The translations under genes were made by a program, and so were the position numbers. From assembly GCF_001715295.1 (NCBI RefSeq), contig NZ_MDKB01000002.1, positions 556,499 through 620,498 on the forward strand: a stretch of DNA of 64,000 nt, given 5' to 3'. The notes beneath the pieces are model-generated. The model saw only the letters and a program-made list of their open reading frames with translations. It did not search any database and was not told the origin of the DNA. Of this stretch, positions 10,090 through 19,987 are shown one piece after another; within the stretch, counting starts at the first letter, position 1, and each line of letters starts with the position of its first letter. The stretch comes from Streptomyces griseus. GTDB taxonomy: Bacteria > Actinomycetota > Actinomycetes > Streptomycetales > Streptomycetaceae.

Positions 10090-10272
10090 ATGTATTTCAC
10101 GGACCGCGGCATCGAGGAACTGGAGAAGCGGCGCGGTGAGGAGGAGGTCACCTTCGAGTGGCTCGCCGAGCAGCTGCGTACGTTCGTCGACCTCAACCCC
10201 GACTTCGAGGTTCCCGTCGAACGCCTCGCGACCTGGCTGGCCCGGCTGGACGACGAGGAAGAGGACGATTAG
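10090..10272 (+). CDS. DUF6104-type small acidic protein
   Basis: The 60-residue acidic protein opens with MYFTDRGIEELEKRRG, has a central FEWLAEQLRTFVDL helix, and ends in an Asp/Glu run. This matches a small conserved actinobacterial family of unknown function (DUF6104, from memory). GAGCGAG about eight bases before the ATG serves as ribosome site. The gene stands alone and faces the next minus-strand gene with the two stop codons essentially touching (10272/10273). Confidence 0.8.
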   Translation: MYFTDRGIEELEKRRGEEEVTFEWLAEQLRTFVDLNPDFEVPVERLATWLARLDDEEEDD

Positions 10273-11148
10273 TCACCGCGGGGGGCCGTTCACGGCCCCC
10301 CGGCCCGCTCCTCCCCTGAACCTGTTGTACGCGAGCGCCGACCCGCCCTGCAGCAGGAGGATCAGGCCGGCCGCGAGCCAGCCGCCGCTGCGCCGGCGGG
10401 CACCCCACAGGGTGAGCGGCAGCCCTGCGGCGACCTGCGCCGCGGCCACCGCGCGGGCCTTCGGGCCGAGGATCCACGGGCCGAGGCTGCCGCTCTCCAG
10501 GGCGTCGAGTTCCCGTCGCACGGCATCGCGCCGGCCGCCCCACTCGATCTGCCGCACCTCGCGGTGGGCCCCTGCGGAGGCACGCAGCCGGTCGGCCGGT
10601 TCACCCGGCGACAGTCCGGGCGGCAGCGACAGTCCGGTGCGGGCGAGGACGGCCAGCAGCCCGCGGAGCCGGGCGTCGGCGTCGGCCTCCGGGTCCGGAC
10701 GTGTGAGGGTGTCGAGCACCTGGGCGTCCAGGACGGGGTCCAGGCCAAGGCGGGCGGCGAACGACCGCATGGCCTCGTCCTCACCGGCCGGGGTGCCGTC
10801 GGCCAGCCAGACGTAGCCGACGGGGCGGCGGAAGCCCGCGGCCAGGATGTACCCGGACCTGTCGCCGTCCCACCACAGGGCGACCGCGGGCCAGGCCGAG
10901 CCCACGGCGAGCGCCGTGGCCCAGCCGCCTACGACCCGGTCGACGGGCTCCTGGCCCGTGTCGCCCGTCGCGGCGGCACCCGCCTCGTGGCCCTCCGGCT
11001 GCCAGGGCTTCCCCTCGGGGACGAGCGCACTCCAGCCGTCCCCTGCGGGCACGAGCAGCATGCGCTCCCGCAGGAGATGGGCCACAGGCCGTACGGTCTC
11101 GGGGTCGGCCCGGCACAGCAGCAGAGCGCCCACGGATGTCGCGGTCAT
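10273..11148 (-). CDS. Conserved hypothetical protein with a C-terminal hydrophobic segment
   Basis: About 291 residues from the ATG at 11148 (MTATSVGALL); an ATG three codons upstream is also possible. No known domain is recognised. The N-terminal half contains short hydrophobic strands (GALLLCRADPE, SAWPAVALWWDGDRSGYIL). The middle is Asp/Ala/Leu-rich and helical. The C-terminus has one or two probable membrane segments (VAAAQVAAGLPLTLWG and GGWLAAGLILLLQGG). It may be a membrane-anchored cytoplasmic protein. It is convergent with the DUF6104 gene. Confidence 0.65.
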   Translation of the reverse strand: MTATSVGALLLCRADPETVRPVAHLLRERMLLVPAGDGWSALVPEGKPWQPEGHEAGAAATGDTGQEPVDRVVGGWATALAVGSAWPAVALWWDGDRSGYILAAGFRRPVGYVWLADGTPAGEDEAMRSFAARLGLDPVLDAQVLDTLTRPDPEADADARLRGLLAVLARTGLSLPPGLSPGEPADRLRASAGAHREVRQIEWGGRRDAVRRELDALESGSLGPWILGPKARAVAAAQVAAGLPLTLWGARRRSGGWLAAGLILLLQGGSALAYNRFRGGAGRGAVNGPPR

Positions 11149-11251
11149 GCTCCACACGCTAGGGCAATGTGCCCATGTATGAGCTGTTTGAGCCCTTGAG
11201 GGGCGACCCGCCCGCCTCCGTCACCTCGCCGGACCACCTTCCGGATCACCC

Positions 11252-11307
11252 TTGACTTCACGGATCCGCGATATATCGTGTTCCCAGAAGACGCGATATG
11301 TTGCGTC
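11252..11307 (+). promoter_or_regulatory. Promoter and palindromic operators of the DUF4097-PadR operon
   Basis: A TTGACT -35 box at 11252-11257 and TATCGT at 11274-11279 (16-bp spacing) form a plausible promoter. The perfect palindrome CGATATATCG (11269-11278) overlaps the -10. A second dyad, GACGC-N8-GCGTC with a GATATG core, lies at 11290-11307. AT-rich ATATC dyads are typical PadR operators, and the operon encodes a PadR regulator, so autorepression is the likely logic. This is inference from sequence. Confidence 0.6.
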
Positions 11308-11334
11308 ATGCCGCACTCCAGGGAGGCCGGATCC

Positions 11335-12195
11335 ATGCCCGAGTCGAGGTGGAACGTCGCCGAGCCGCAGAGGCTCACCTTCGGCGAGCCCGTGACAGCG
11401 CTTCACGTGCGCATAGTCGACGGCACGGTCAACGTCGTCGGCACCGACGAGTCGACCGCACGCCTGGAGGTCTCCGAGGTCGAGGGCCCGCCTCTGGTCG
11501 TGACCCAGCGGGACGGCACGATCACCGTGGCCTACGAGGACCTGCCCTGGAAGGGATTCCTCACCTGGCTCGACCGCAAGGCTCCGCGCCGGCGGGCCGT
11601 CGTCTCGCTCGCCGTACCCTCCGGCGCGGCGGTCGAGGTGGGGGTCATCGGTGCCGGGGCGGTGGTCTCCGGGATCCGAGGACGCGCGGAACTGCGCGGC
11701 ATCACGGGCGATACCACCCTGGTCGGCCTCACAGGCGCGGTGCGCGCCGAGACCGTCTCCGGCAGCCTCGAGGCGCAGGGCGTCATCGGGGACCTGCGCT
11801 TCCAGTCCGTGTCCGGCGACCTGACGGTCGTCGACGGCGCCGGCACCTCGGTCCGGGCCGAGTCCGTCACCGGTGACATGGTGCTGGACCTCGACACGTC
11901 GGACAGGCCGACGGACATCCGGCTGACCACGGTCTCCGGCGAGGTCGCCATCCGGCTACCGCACCCGGCCGACGCCAGGGTCGAGGCGAACACGGCGAGC
12001 GGCGCGGTCTCCAACGCGTTCGAGGCCCTCCGGGTCAGCGGTCAGTGGGGTGCGAAGAAGATCACCGGAACTCTCGGGGCGGGCACGGGGAAGCTGAAGG
12101 CCACCACCGTCTCCGGGTCGATCGCCCTGCTGCGCCGCCCACCCGCCGAGGACGACGACCTGCTCGACGCCGAGCCGACCGGAAAGGTGCTCTGA
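11335..12195 (+). CDS. DUF4097-family adhesin-like repeat protein
   Basis: The 286-residue protein consists largely of short beta-strand repeats of the type TVSGS, SVSGDLTV, SVTGDMVL, TVSGEVAI and TVSGSIAL. This is the right-handed helix pattern of DUF4097 proteins. There is no signal peptide or membrane segment, so it is probably cytoplasmic. The ATG at 11335 follows GGGAGG at 11321 with good spacing; the longer frame from 11278 would start inside the promoter. It is one base short of the following PadR gene and is surely cotranscribed. The pairing of DUF4097 and PadR is common in actinobacteria but its job is not established. Confidence 0.82.
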   Translation: MPESRWNVAEPQRLTFGEPVTALHVRIVDGTVNVVGTDESTARLEVSEVEGPPLVVTQRDGTITVAYEDLPWKGFLTWLDRKAPRRRAVVSLAVPSGAAVEVGVIGAGAVVSGIRGRAELRGITGDTTLVGLTGAVRAETVSGSLEAQGVIGDLRFQSVSGDLTVVDGAGTSVRAESVTGDMVLDLDTSDRPTDIRLTTVSGEVAIRLPHPADARVEANTASGAVSNAFEALRVSGQWGAKKITGTLGAGTGKLKATTVSGSIALLRRPPAEDDDLLDAEPTGKVL

Positions 12196-12196
12196 C

Positions 12197-13186
12197 ATGG
12201 CTCCTGTATTCGCCCACGGCCGTCTGCGCCTCTACCTCCTGAAGCTGCTGGACGAGGCCCCGCGCCACGGCTACGAGGTGATCAGGCTCCTGGAGGAGCG
12301 CTTCCAGGGGCTGTACGCACCGTCGGCCGGCACGGTGTATCCGCGGCTGGCCAAGCTGGAGGCCGAGGGCCTGGTCACCCATGCCACCGAGGGCGGCCGC
12401 AAGGTCTACTCGATCACCGATGCCGGACGCGCCGAGCTGGCGGGCCGCAGCGGCGAGCTGGCCGATCTGGAACTGGAGATCCGGGAGTCCGTCTCCGAGC
12501 TAGCGGCCGAGATCCGCGACGACGTGCGCGGTGCGGCGGGCAAGCTGCGCAGCGAGATGCGTGCTGCGGCGTCCGAGTCCCGGCACGCACCGGGCGGCGG
12601 ACGGAGCGGCTGGGAACCCGACTTCGGGGAGAACCTCCGCGAGAGCGAGGCCTGGCGCACCGCCAAGGAAGAGCTGCGCAAGGCCAAGCACGAATGGAAG
12701 GAACAGGCCCGCCGGGCGATGGACGAGTCACGGCGGGCCCGCGAGGACGCCGAGCAGGCCCGGCGTCAGGCCCAGGAGGCTCACGAGAAGGCACGTGAGC
12801 AGATGCAGAACGCCGCACGCCAGGTACAGGAGCACTTCGCCCGGGGCGACTGGCCGACGGGTGTGCGGGAAGGACTGGCCGAGATCACCGGGCAGCTCGG
12901 CGGCTTCGCCAGGACGGGCACCTGGCCGTCGTACAGCAGGCCGGACCCTGCGGCCCCGGACATCGAGTGGGCCGCGGACACGGCGTCCACAGGAGATCCG
13001 GCCCGCGATCTGGACCGTCTGCTGGACCGGTTCCGCGATGACGTCCGGGACGCCGCCCGGGACCACGGCGTCACCGACGCCCAGCTCACGGAGGCCCGCG
13101 GTCACCTCGCGGCAGCAGCGACCCGGATAGACACGCTCCTGCGGAAGCCGGCGGGGGACGGGGCGGCTTCACGGAAGAAGCCCTGA
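12197..13186 (+). CDS. PadR-family transcriptional regulator with long C-terminal coiled-coil
   Basis: 329 residues. The N-terminal winged helix is clear (LYLLKLLDEAPRHGYEVIRL, then GTVYPRLAKLEAEGLV), as in PadR regulators. Unusually for PadR, it continues into about 90 residues of charged heptad-like helix (about 140-210, RKAKHEWKEQARRAMDE and similar). An acidic C-terminal domain follows, containing DPARDLDRLLDRFRDDVRDAA. It starts one base after the DUF4097 stop codon. The palindromes upstream of the operon are its likely target. The extension could mediate oligomerisation or contact with the DUF4097 partner. Confidence 0.88.
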   Translation: MAPVFAHGRLRLYLLKLLDEAPRHGYEVIRLLEERFQGLYAPSAGTVYPRLAKLEAEGLVTHATEGGRKVYSITDAGRAELAGRSGELADLELEIRESVSELAAEIRDDVRGAAGKLRSEMRAAASESRHAPGGGRSGWEPDFGENLRESEAWRTAKEELRKAKHEWKEQARRAMDESRRAREDAEQARRQAQEAHEKAREQMQNAARQVQEHFARGDWPTGVREGLAEITGQLGGFARTGTWPSYSRPDPAAPDIEWAADTASTGDPARDLDRLLDRFRDDVRDAARDHGVTDAQLTEARGHLAAAATRIDTLLRKPAGDGAASRKKP

Positions 13187-13416
13187 CCGCCCGCTCGCCT
13201 CCGGCCGCCCGCCGGTGGTCCCCGGTCCGCCCTCCCACCGTCCGCCCGCTCACCCTCCGGCGACGGGAGGGCGGACGGAGGGTGGGAGGGGTGGACACGG
13301 TGGGGAGGGGGCGCAGGCCCGCTCCCCCGCCCGGGCCGCAGCCCTGCGCCGTACACGGGCTGGACCGGGGCCTCAGCAGGAGGCCTCGTGGAGTGCCGGG
13401 CCCGCCGACGCTGCCG

Positions 13417-14382
13417 TCACGAGGTGCTGAGCACGATCTTCCCGAACAGTTCTCCGGTGGCGAGGCGCTCGAACCCCTCACGGGCCCGGTCCAGCGGCAG
13501 GGTCGCGTCGATGACGGGCCGGACCCCGGTGGCCGAACAGAAGGCCAGCAGGTCCTCGAGTTCGTCCTTGGTACCCATCGTGGAGCCGACCACCTTGAGC
13601 TCCAGGAAGAAGATCCGGGTCAGCTCGGCGTGCGGCGGCCGGTCGCCGCTGGTGGCGCCCGAGATGACCAGCGTGCCTCCGGGGCGTAGCGACTTGACCG
13701 AGTGGGACCAGGTGGCGGCCCCGACCGTCTCGACGACGGCGTCGACCCTCCGGGGCAGCCGTGCACCGGGCTCGTACGCCTCGACGGCGCCCAGCTCGAC
13801 GGCCCGCTCGCGCTTGGCCTTGTCACGGCTGGTGGCGAACATCCTGAGGCCGGCGGCTTTGCCCAGCACGATCGCGGCCGTGGCCACGCCACCGCCCGCG
13901 CCCTGGACGAGTACGGAGTCGCCCGGCCGGACACCCGCGTTGGTGAAGAGCATCCGGTAGGCCGTCAGCCAGGCGGTCGGCAGACAGGCCGCCTGCTCGA
14001 AGGTCAGTTCCTTCGGCTTGGGAAGCACGTTCCAGCTGGGGACGGTGACCAGTTCGGCGAAGGTGCCCTGGTAGCGCTCGGTCAGGATGGAGCGGGGCTC
14101 GTCCGGACCGACCCCGTGGCCCGTCTGGCCGATCACGGAGTGCAGGACCACCTCGTTGCCGTCCTGGTCGATCCCGGCGGCATCGCAGCCGAGGATCATC
14201 GGCAGCTTGTCCTCGGCGAGGCCGACGCCCCGCAGGGACCAGAGGTCGTGGTGGTTGAGCGAGGCGGCCCTGACCTGGACGGTGGTCCATCCGGGTCGCG
14301 GCTCCGGTGCCGGGCGTTCGCCCAGTTCGAGTCCGTCGAGGGGCTGGTCACGGTCGATGCGTGCGGCGTAGGCGGCGAACAT
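13417..14382 (-). CDS. Zinc-independent medium-chain alcohol dehydrogenase / quinone oxidoreductase-like
   Basis: 321 residues with a GroES-like N-terminal barrel (VQVRAASLNHHDLWSLRG) and a Rossmann domain with VLVQGAGGGVATAAIVLGKAAGL. It lacks the structural-zinc cysteines, which points to the quinone oxidoreductase/MDR subgroup that uses NADPH. The ATG at 14382 is chosen because MFAAYAARID begins the family core; the longer frame from 14439 adds a non-conserved tail. It is transcribed alone toward the padR gene. The 230-base space between them holds GC-rich inverted repeats (13222 onward) that probably terminate both. Confidence 0.85.
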   Translation of the reverse strand: MFAAYAARIDRDQPLDGLELGERPAPEPRPGWTTVQVRAASLNHHDLWSLRGVGLAEDKLPMILGCDAAGIDQDGNEVVLHSVIGQTGHGVGPDEPRSILTERYQGTFAELVTVPSWNVLPKPKELTFEQAACLPTAWLTAYRMLFTNAGVRPGDSVLVQGAGGGVATAAIVLGKAAGLRMFATSRDKAKRERAVELGAVEAYEPGARLPRRVDAVVETVGAATWSHSVKSLRPGGTLVISGATSGDRPPHAELTRIFFLELKVVGSTMGTKDELEDLLAFCSATGVRPVIDATLPLDRAREGFERLATGELFGKIVLSTS

Positions 14383-14502
14383 GGCCACGACCCTAGGGCG
14401 TGACGCCCCGTGACGTAACCGTTCGATGGTGTGACGCACACCCCAGCCGGAAGGCGGCCGGACACGACGGGCGGGCGGTGCGGCCGGTCCGGAGCGGGCG
14501 AC

Positions 14503-14547
14503 GCGGGGCGGGGGCGGTCCGCTCGGCGGACCCGTCCCCCGCCCCGC
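14503..14547. terminator. Terminator hairpin downstream of malic enzyme
   Basis: The outer 12-bp stem pairs GCGGGGCGGGGG with CCCCCGCCCCGC. Inside it, a 7-bp stem (GGTCCGC with GCGGACC) caps the structure. It lies 10 bases beyond the malic enzyme stop codon. Confidence 0.75.
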
Positions 14548-14556
14548 TTCACCGCG

Positions 14557-15792
<1,236 letters not shown>

Positions 15793-16313
15793 TGTGTTGA
15801 CCCCTTAAGTCTTCATCAGTTGAGGGTGGCCACTCCTGGTTGAGGAGGGGTGGGCGGGCACCGCGTACGTTCCCGGCCCCGAGCGGTTGGCCCGCTCCGG
15901 CTGAGGAGTCACCTACGCGCGGGCGCGCCGCACACGCGCCCTGAGCCCCGGATGAGGGGTGTAAAGGTCTTTCTTACCGGACGGACCGGGCCTCGGACGA
16001 GTCGGTATCGAGGCGGTGACATGACTCATAGTCGAATATCTGGACAAGTCCACTAAGCGCCACAAAGGTCGTCCGAAGGCTGAGACGCACCGGAGATCCT
16101 CCGGAGGGGGAGCTCGGATTCCAACAGATGGTCCGGCCATGAGGTACCGGCCTGTTGAGGTTCGGGGGTCGCCCGTTATCCGATTTTGACATGCCTGGCC
16201 CCCTGAATGGGCTAGCCCGAATGGCAAGATGCCGTCATCACGCAAGGTGCGGCACTCGAAGGTGCGTGCGCATCCATCTGACCAGCACCCCTCACCGCCG
16301 GAGGATTCCGACC
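15793..16313. promoter_or_regulatory. Divergent regulatory interval: malic enzyme and amino acid ABC operon
   Basis: About 520 bases with no gene. It is noticeably more AT-rich in 15970-16080, where the promoter for malic enzyme (minus strand) probably lies. A good -35 hexamer TTGACA is at 16186-16191 on the plus strand, toward the ABC operon, but the -10 is unclear (a GGGCTA at 17-bp spacing is the nearest). GGAGG at 16300 is the ribosome site of the binding-protein gene. No riboswitch-like structure was recognised. Confidence 0.45.
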
Positions 16314-17273
16314 ATGACCGCAAGCTTCACCTGCCGTTCGACCGCGAAGTCCCGGATTGCCGCGGTCTGCGCAGTCGCGGTCGCGGGCACCCTGCTGCTG
16401 ACCGCCTGCGGCGACCAGACCGACACCGGCAGCAAGAAGGACTCGGGTACGGCCGCCGCCAAGGACGCCCCGCTCTCCGACCTCCTGCCCCAGGCGGTCA
16501 AGGACAAGGGCGAGATCAAGGTCGGCTCCGACATCGCGTACCCGCCGGTGGAGTTCAAGGACAAGTCCGGCAAGACGGTCGGCATCGACCCCGATCTCGG
16601 TGACGCCCTCGGCAAGCAGCTCGGAGTGAAGTTCGTCTTCGAGAACGGCACCTTCGACACGCTGCTCACGGGCCTGCGCTCCAAGCGCTACGACCTGGCG
16701 ATGTCGGCGATGACCGACACCAAGGACCGCCAGGAGGGCGTGGACTCCGAGACCAGGAAGAAGGTCGGCGAGGGCGTCGACTTCGTCGACTACTTCACCG
16801 CCGGTGTGTCGATCTACACCAAGAAGGGCGACGACAAGGGAATCAAGACCTGGTCGGACCTCTGCGGCAAGAAGCTCGTGGTGCAGCGGGGCACGGTCTC
16901 CCACGACCTCGCCAAGGCCGAGAACGCCAAGTGCGGCAGCAAGGGCAAGATAAGCATCGAGCCGTTCGACAACGACCTCGAGGCCCAGACCCGCCTGCGC
17001 GGCGGCGGCGCCGACGCCGGCTCCTCCGACTTCCCGGTCGCCGCCTACGCGGTGAAGACCTCGGGCGGCGGCAACGACTTCCAGCTGGTCGGCGAGCAGG
17101 TCGAGGCGGCCCCGTACGGCATCGCCGTCGCCAAGGGCAACGACGAGCTGACCAAGGCGGTGCAGGCCGCCCTGGACGCGCTGATCAAGAACGGCGAGTA
17201 CGGGAAGATCATCGCCAAGTGGGGTGTCGAGGCCGGAGCGGTCACCGAGGCCAAGATCAACGGCGGGTCGTGA
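16314..17273 (+). CDS. Polar amino acid ABC transporter substrate-binding lipoprotein
   Basis: 319 residues. A positively charged N-terminus and hydrophobic stretch end in a lipobox (LLLTAC, Cys about 27), so it is a membrane-anchored lipoprotein. The mature part is a family 3 solute-binding protein: IKVGSDIAYPPVEF, VGIDPDLGDALGKQLGVK, the GLRSKRYDLAMSAMTDTKDRQ signature and a hinge region ending YGIAVAKGND. The ligand is probably a polar or charged amino acid. The ATG at 16314 sits behind GGAGG; longer upstream frames are not convincing. It is first in a three-gene operon with permease and ATPase. Confidence 0.92.
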   Translation: MTASFTCRSTAKSRIAAVCAVAVAGTLLLTACGDQTDTGSKKDSGTAAAKDAPLSDLLPQAVKDKGEIKVGSDIAYPPVEFKDKSGKTVGIDPDLGDALGKQLGVKFVFENGTFDTLLTGLRSKRYDLAMSAMTDTKDRQEGVDSETRKKVGEGVDFVDYFTAGVSIYTKKGDDKGIKTWSDLCGKKLVVQRGTVSHDLAKAENAKCGSKGKISIEPFDNDLEAQTRLRGGGADAGSSDFPVAAYAVKTSGGGNDFQLVGEQVEAAPYGIAVAKGNDELTKAVQAALDALIKNGEYGKIIAKWGVEAGAVTEAKINGGS

Positions 17274-17302
17274 CCGGCGACCGGGCACCGAAAGGCACAC
17301 CT

Positions 17303-18244
17303 GTGACTGACATCAAGAAGGCGGGCCCGGCGGCCACCCCGCTCACCCCGCCGACGGGGCCGGAGGCGATCCAAGCCATCCCGGTGCGTCACTACGGCCG
17401 GTACGTCTCGGCGGTCGTCGCCCTCGGCCTGCTGGCCTCGCTCGTCTACGCGTTCGCCCAGGGCGACATCAACTGGGGCGCCATCCCGGACTACTTCTTC
17501 GACGACCAGATCCTCGAAGGCGTCAAGAACACCGTCGTCATCACCGTCCTGGCAATGCTCATCGGCGTGGTGCTCGGCATCGTCCTCGCGGTGATGCGGC
17601 TGTCCAAGAACCCGGTGACCTCCGCCATCGCGTGGGGGTACATCTGGTTCTTCCGCGGCACCCCGGTGTACGTGCAGCTGCTGGTCTGGTTCAACCTCGG
17701 CATCGTCTTCGAGTACATCAACCTCGGGCCGATCTACAAGGACGAGTGGTCGTCCTTCATGACTCCGTTCCTCTGCGCGCTGCTGGGCCTCGGGCTCAAC
17801 GAGGCCGCGTACATGGCGGAGATCTGCCGGGCCGGCCTCCAGTCCGTCGACGAGGGTCAGACCGAGGCGGCGCACGCGCTGGGCATGAGCCACAACAAGA
17901 CGCTGCGCCGGATCGTCGTCCCGCAGGCGATGCGCGTGATCGTGCCGCCGACGGGCAACGAGGTCATCAACATGCTGAAGACCTCGTCGCTGGCGGTCGC
18001 CGTCCAGTACACCGAACTGCTGCGCTCCACCCAGAACGTCTCGCAGACCTCGGGTGCCACCGTGGAGATGCTGTTCCTGGCCGCGGCCTGGTACATGGTC
18101 CTCACCTCCCTGCTCAGCATCGGCCAGTACTACCTGGAGCGGTACTACGCGCGGGGGTCCAGCCGCAGCCTGCCGGACACCCCGTTCCAGAAGATCAGGG
18201 CCACCATGCTCTCGCTGGGCCGCCCGAAGGGAGGCGCCGCATGA
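17303..18244 (+). CDS. Amino acid ABC transporter permease
   Basis: 313 residues with a proline-rich cytoplasmic leader and about five membrane spans. The HisM/GlnP-type signature is present: [15 protein letters not shown] at the start of the transport domain, [13 protein letters not shown], and the EAA loop [35 protein letters not shown] 17303 with AAAGG upstream is the start. The coding frame overlaps the next gene by four bases (ATGA at 18241). It is the single permease of the operon and presumably homodimerises. Confidence 0.92.
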   Translation: MTDIKKAGPAATPLTPPTGPEAIQAIPVRHYGRYVSAVVALGLLASLVYAFAQGDINWGAIPDYFFDDQILEGVKNTVVITVLAMLIGVVLGIVLAVMRLSKNPVTSAIAWGYIWFFRGTPVYVQLLVWFNLGIVFEYINLGPIYKDEWSSFMTPFLCALLGLGLNEAAYMAEICRAGLQSVDEGQTEAAHALGMSHNKTLRRIVVPQAMRVIVPPTGNEVINMLKTSSLAVAVQYTELLRSTQNVSQTSGATVEMLFLAAAWYMVLTSLLSIGQYYLERYYARGSSRSLPDTPFQKIRATMLSLGRPKGGAA

Positions 18245-19002
18245 CCGCCATGGTGAAGGCCGAAGGCGTACACAAGTCCTTCGGGCCCGCGCACATCCTC
18301 AAGGGCATCGACCTGGAGGTCGCCCCCCGCGAGGTCTTCTGCCTGATCGGCCCGTCCGGTTCCGGCAAGTCGACGTTCCTGCGGTGCATCAACCACCTGG
18401 AGAAGATCAACGCCGGGCGGCTGTCCGTCGACGGAGAACTGGTCGGCTACCGCCAGAAGGGCGACAAGCTCTACGAGCTCAAGGACAGCGAAGTCGCCCT
18501 GAAGCGCCGGGACATCGGCATGGTCTTCCAGCGCTTCAACCTGTTCCCGCACATGACGGCGATCGAGAACGTCATGGAGGCGCCGATCCAGGTCAAGGGG
18601 GAGTCCAAGGCCGTCGCCCGCGCCCGCGCGGAGCGTCTCCTGGACCGGGTCGGGCTGTCCGACAAGGCGAAGAACTACCCGTCCCAGCTCTCCGGCGGTC
18701 AGCAGCAGCGGGTGGCCATCGCCCGGGCGCTGGCCATGGAGCCGAAGCTGATGCTCTTCGACGAGCCGACCTCGGCGCTCGACCCGGAACTGGTCGGTGA
18801 CGTCCTGGACGTCATGCGCGGGCTGGCCGAGGACGGTATGACGATGGTCGTCGTCACGCACGAGATGGGCTTCGCCCGCGAGGTCGGTGACGCGCTGGTC
18901 TTCATGGACGACGGAGTGGTGGTCGAGTCGGGCCACCCGCGCGACGTCCTGACGAACCCGCAGCACGAGCGGACGAAGTCGTTCCTGTCGAAGGTGCTGT
19001 AG
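18241..19002 (+). CDS. Amino acid ABC transporter ATP-binding protein
   Basis: The 253-residue ATPase has Walker [20 protein letters not shown]-loop [13 protein letters not shown], signature [17 protein letters not shown], Walker [14 protein letters not shown] and the H-switch [10 protein letters not shown]. This is the GlnQ/polar amino acid subclass. Its start overlaps the permease stop. The C-terminus ends just before a 44-bp perfect palindrome that serves as terminator. Confidence 0.95.
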   Translation: MTAMVKAEGVHKSFGPAHILKGIDLEVAPREVFCLIGPSGSGKSTFLRCINHLEKINAGRLSVDGELVGYRQKGDKLYELKDSEVALKRRDIGMVFQRFNLFPHMTAIENVMEAPIQVKGESKAVARARAERLLDRVGLSDKAKNYPSQLSGGQQQRVAIARALAMEPKLMLFDEPTSALDPELVGDVLDVMRGLAEDGMTMVVVTHEMGFAREVGDALVFMDDGVVVESGHPRDVLTNPQHERTKSFLSKVL

Positions 19003-19040
19003 CCGCACGCGGGTGCCACGGCGACAGGCGCGCGCACGGC

Positions 19041-19084
19041 CACCGCAGGGCGGTACGGGACCGGTCCCGTACCGCCCTGCGGTG
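19041..19084. terminator. 44-bp perfect palindrome, bidirectional terminator
   Basis: CACCGCAGGGCGGTACGG and its exact complement form a 22-bp dyad with no mismatch and no spacer, centred at 19062/19063. It lies 38 bases after the ABC ATPase stop and 36 bases before the convergent methyltransferase stop, so it can end both transcripts. Confidence 0.85.
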
Positions 19085-19120
19085 CGTTCCCCCTGCCCGG
19101 GCAGCCGGTCCGGGCATCGG

Positions 19121-19894
19121 CTACTTCAGGGCCAGCACCACGCTGTCCGACGGCGAGGACCAGACGACCCGCGCCTCGGCGAAGCCGGCTGCCCGCAGGG
19201 TGCGGGCGTGCCATTGCGGAGACGGCATGTCACCGTCCGCGTGGTCGCCGTAGAGGGCGAGACGTTCGGCGGTCGGTCCCGCGAGGACGGGGTCCTCGGC
19301 GGCGAGGGCCCACCACTCGGACCAGTCCACGGCGCCCTCGGCCTTGGCCCGGTCCATGGCGGCGTGCCGATGGGCGCGCTCGGCCGCGTTGATGCGCGGA
19401 GTTCCGGTGTCGATCATGTGGTCGGCGTTCATGAAGACCCCGCCGTCCCGGACCAGCGTGCCGATCTGTCCGTACAGCGCGGTCAGCGGTTCCTCGTGGA
19501 GCCAGTGGAGGGCCGTCGCCGTGAGGACGGCGTCGTAGGAGGGGTGCGGCAGCCGCTCGGTCCAGGCCGGGTCCTTGAGATCCGCGGTGACGAAGGTGAC
19601 CCGGTCGTCCCCGTCGAACGTGCCGCAGGCGATGGCGAGCAGCGCGGGGTCGAGATCGACACCGGTCGAGGTGGCACGGGGGAACCGCTTCAGGAGCCGG
19701 TCCGTGATACTTCCCGTACCGCACGCGAGGTCGAGTACTCTCGGCGCGGTTCCCACCGTGGCCTCGACCATGTCCAGCATCACCCGGAACCGCTCCTCGC
19801 GGTCCGGCATGTACCACTCCTGCTGGCGGTCCCAGCTCTCCTGCCAGGACCGCCAGGCGCCGCCGGCCGCTTGCTCCGTCATCTCGACCTCCAT
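19121..19894 (-). CDS. Class I SAM-dependent methyltransferase
   Basis: 257 residues with a Rossmann methyltransferase core: motif I VLDLACGTGSITDRLL, the acidic post-I strand TGVDLDPALLAIA, motif II FVTADLKDPAW, and LTATALHWLHEE. The N-terminus (SWQESWDRQQEWYMPDREERF) is helical and shared with many actinobacterial methyltransferases of unknown substrate. It resembles trans-aconitate/ubiE-type small-molecule enzymes only in the core. It is transcribed alone. Confidence 0.85.
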   Translation of the reverse strand: MEVEMTEQAAGGAWRSWQESWDRQQEWYMPDREERFRVMLDMVEATVGTAPRVLDLACGTGSITDRLLKRFPRATSTGVDLDPALLAIACGTFDGDDRVTFVTADLKDPAWTERLPHPSYDAVLTATALHWLHEEPLTALYGQIGTLVRDGGVFMNADHMIDTGTPRINAAERAHRHAAMDRAKAEGAVDWSEWWALAAEDPVLAGPTAERLALYGDHADGDMPSPQWHARTLRAAGFAEARVVWSSPSDSVVLALK

Positions 19895-19987
19895 GTGACA
19901 CCCCCGCGCATGTAATACCCGTCAGCGAGTACCAGCCATTACACTGGCCGACGCATCGACCATAGACCGACGCCGTAAGGACTGCAA

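Noticed and set aside
13222..13320. Inverted G/C-rich repeats after padR as an insertion element
   Set aside because: Arms are short, simple-composition and placed between convergent gene ends, which is better explained as terminators.
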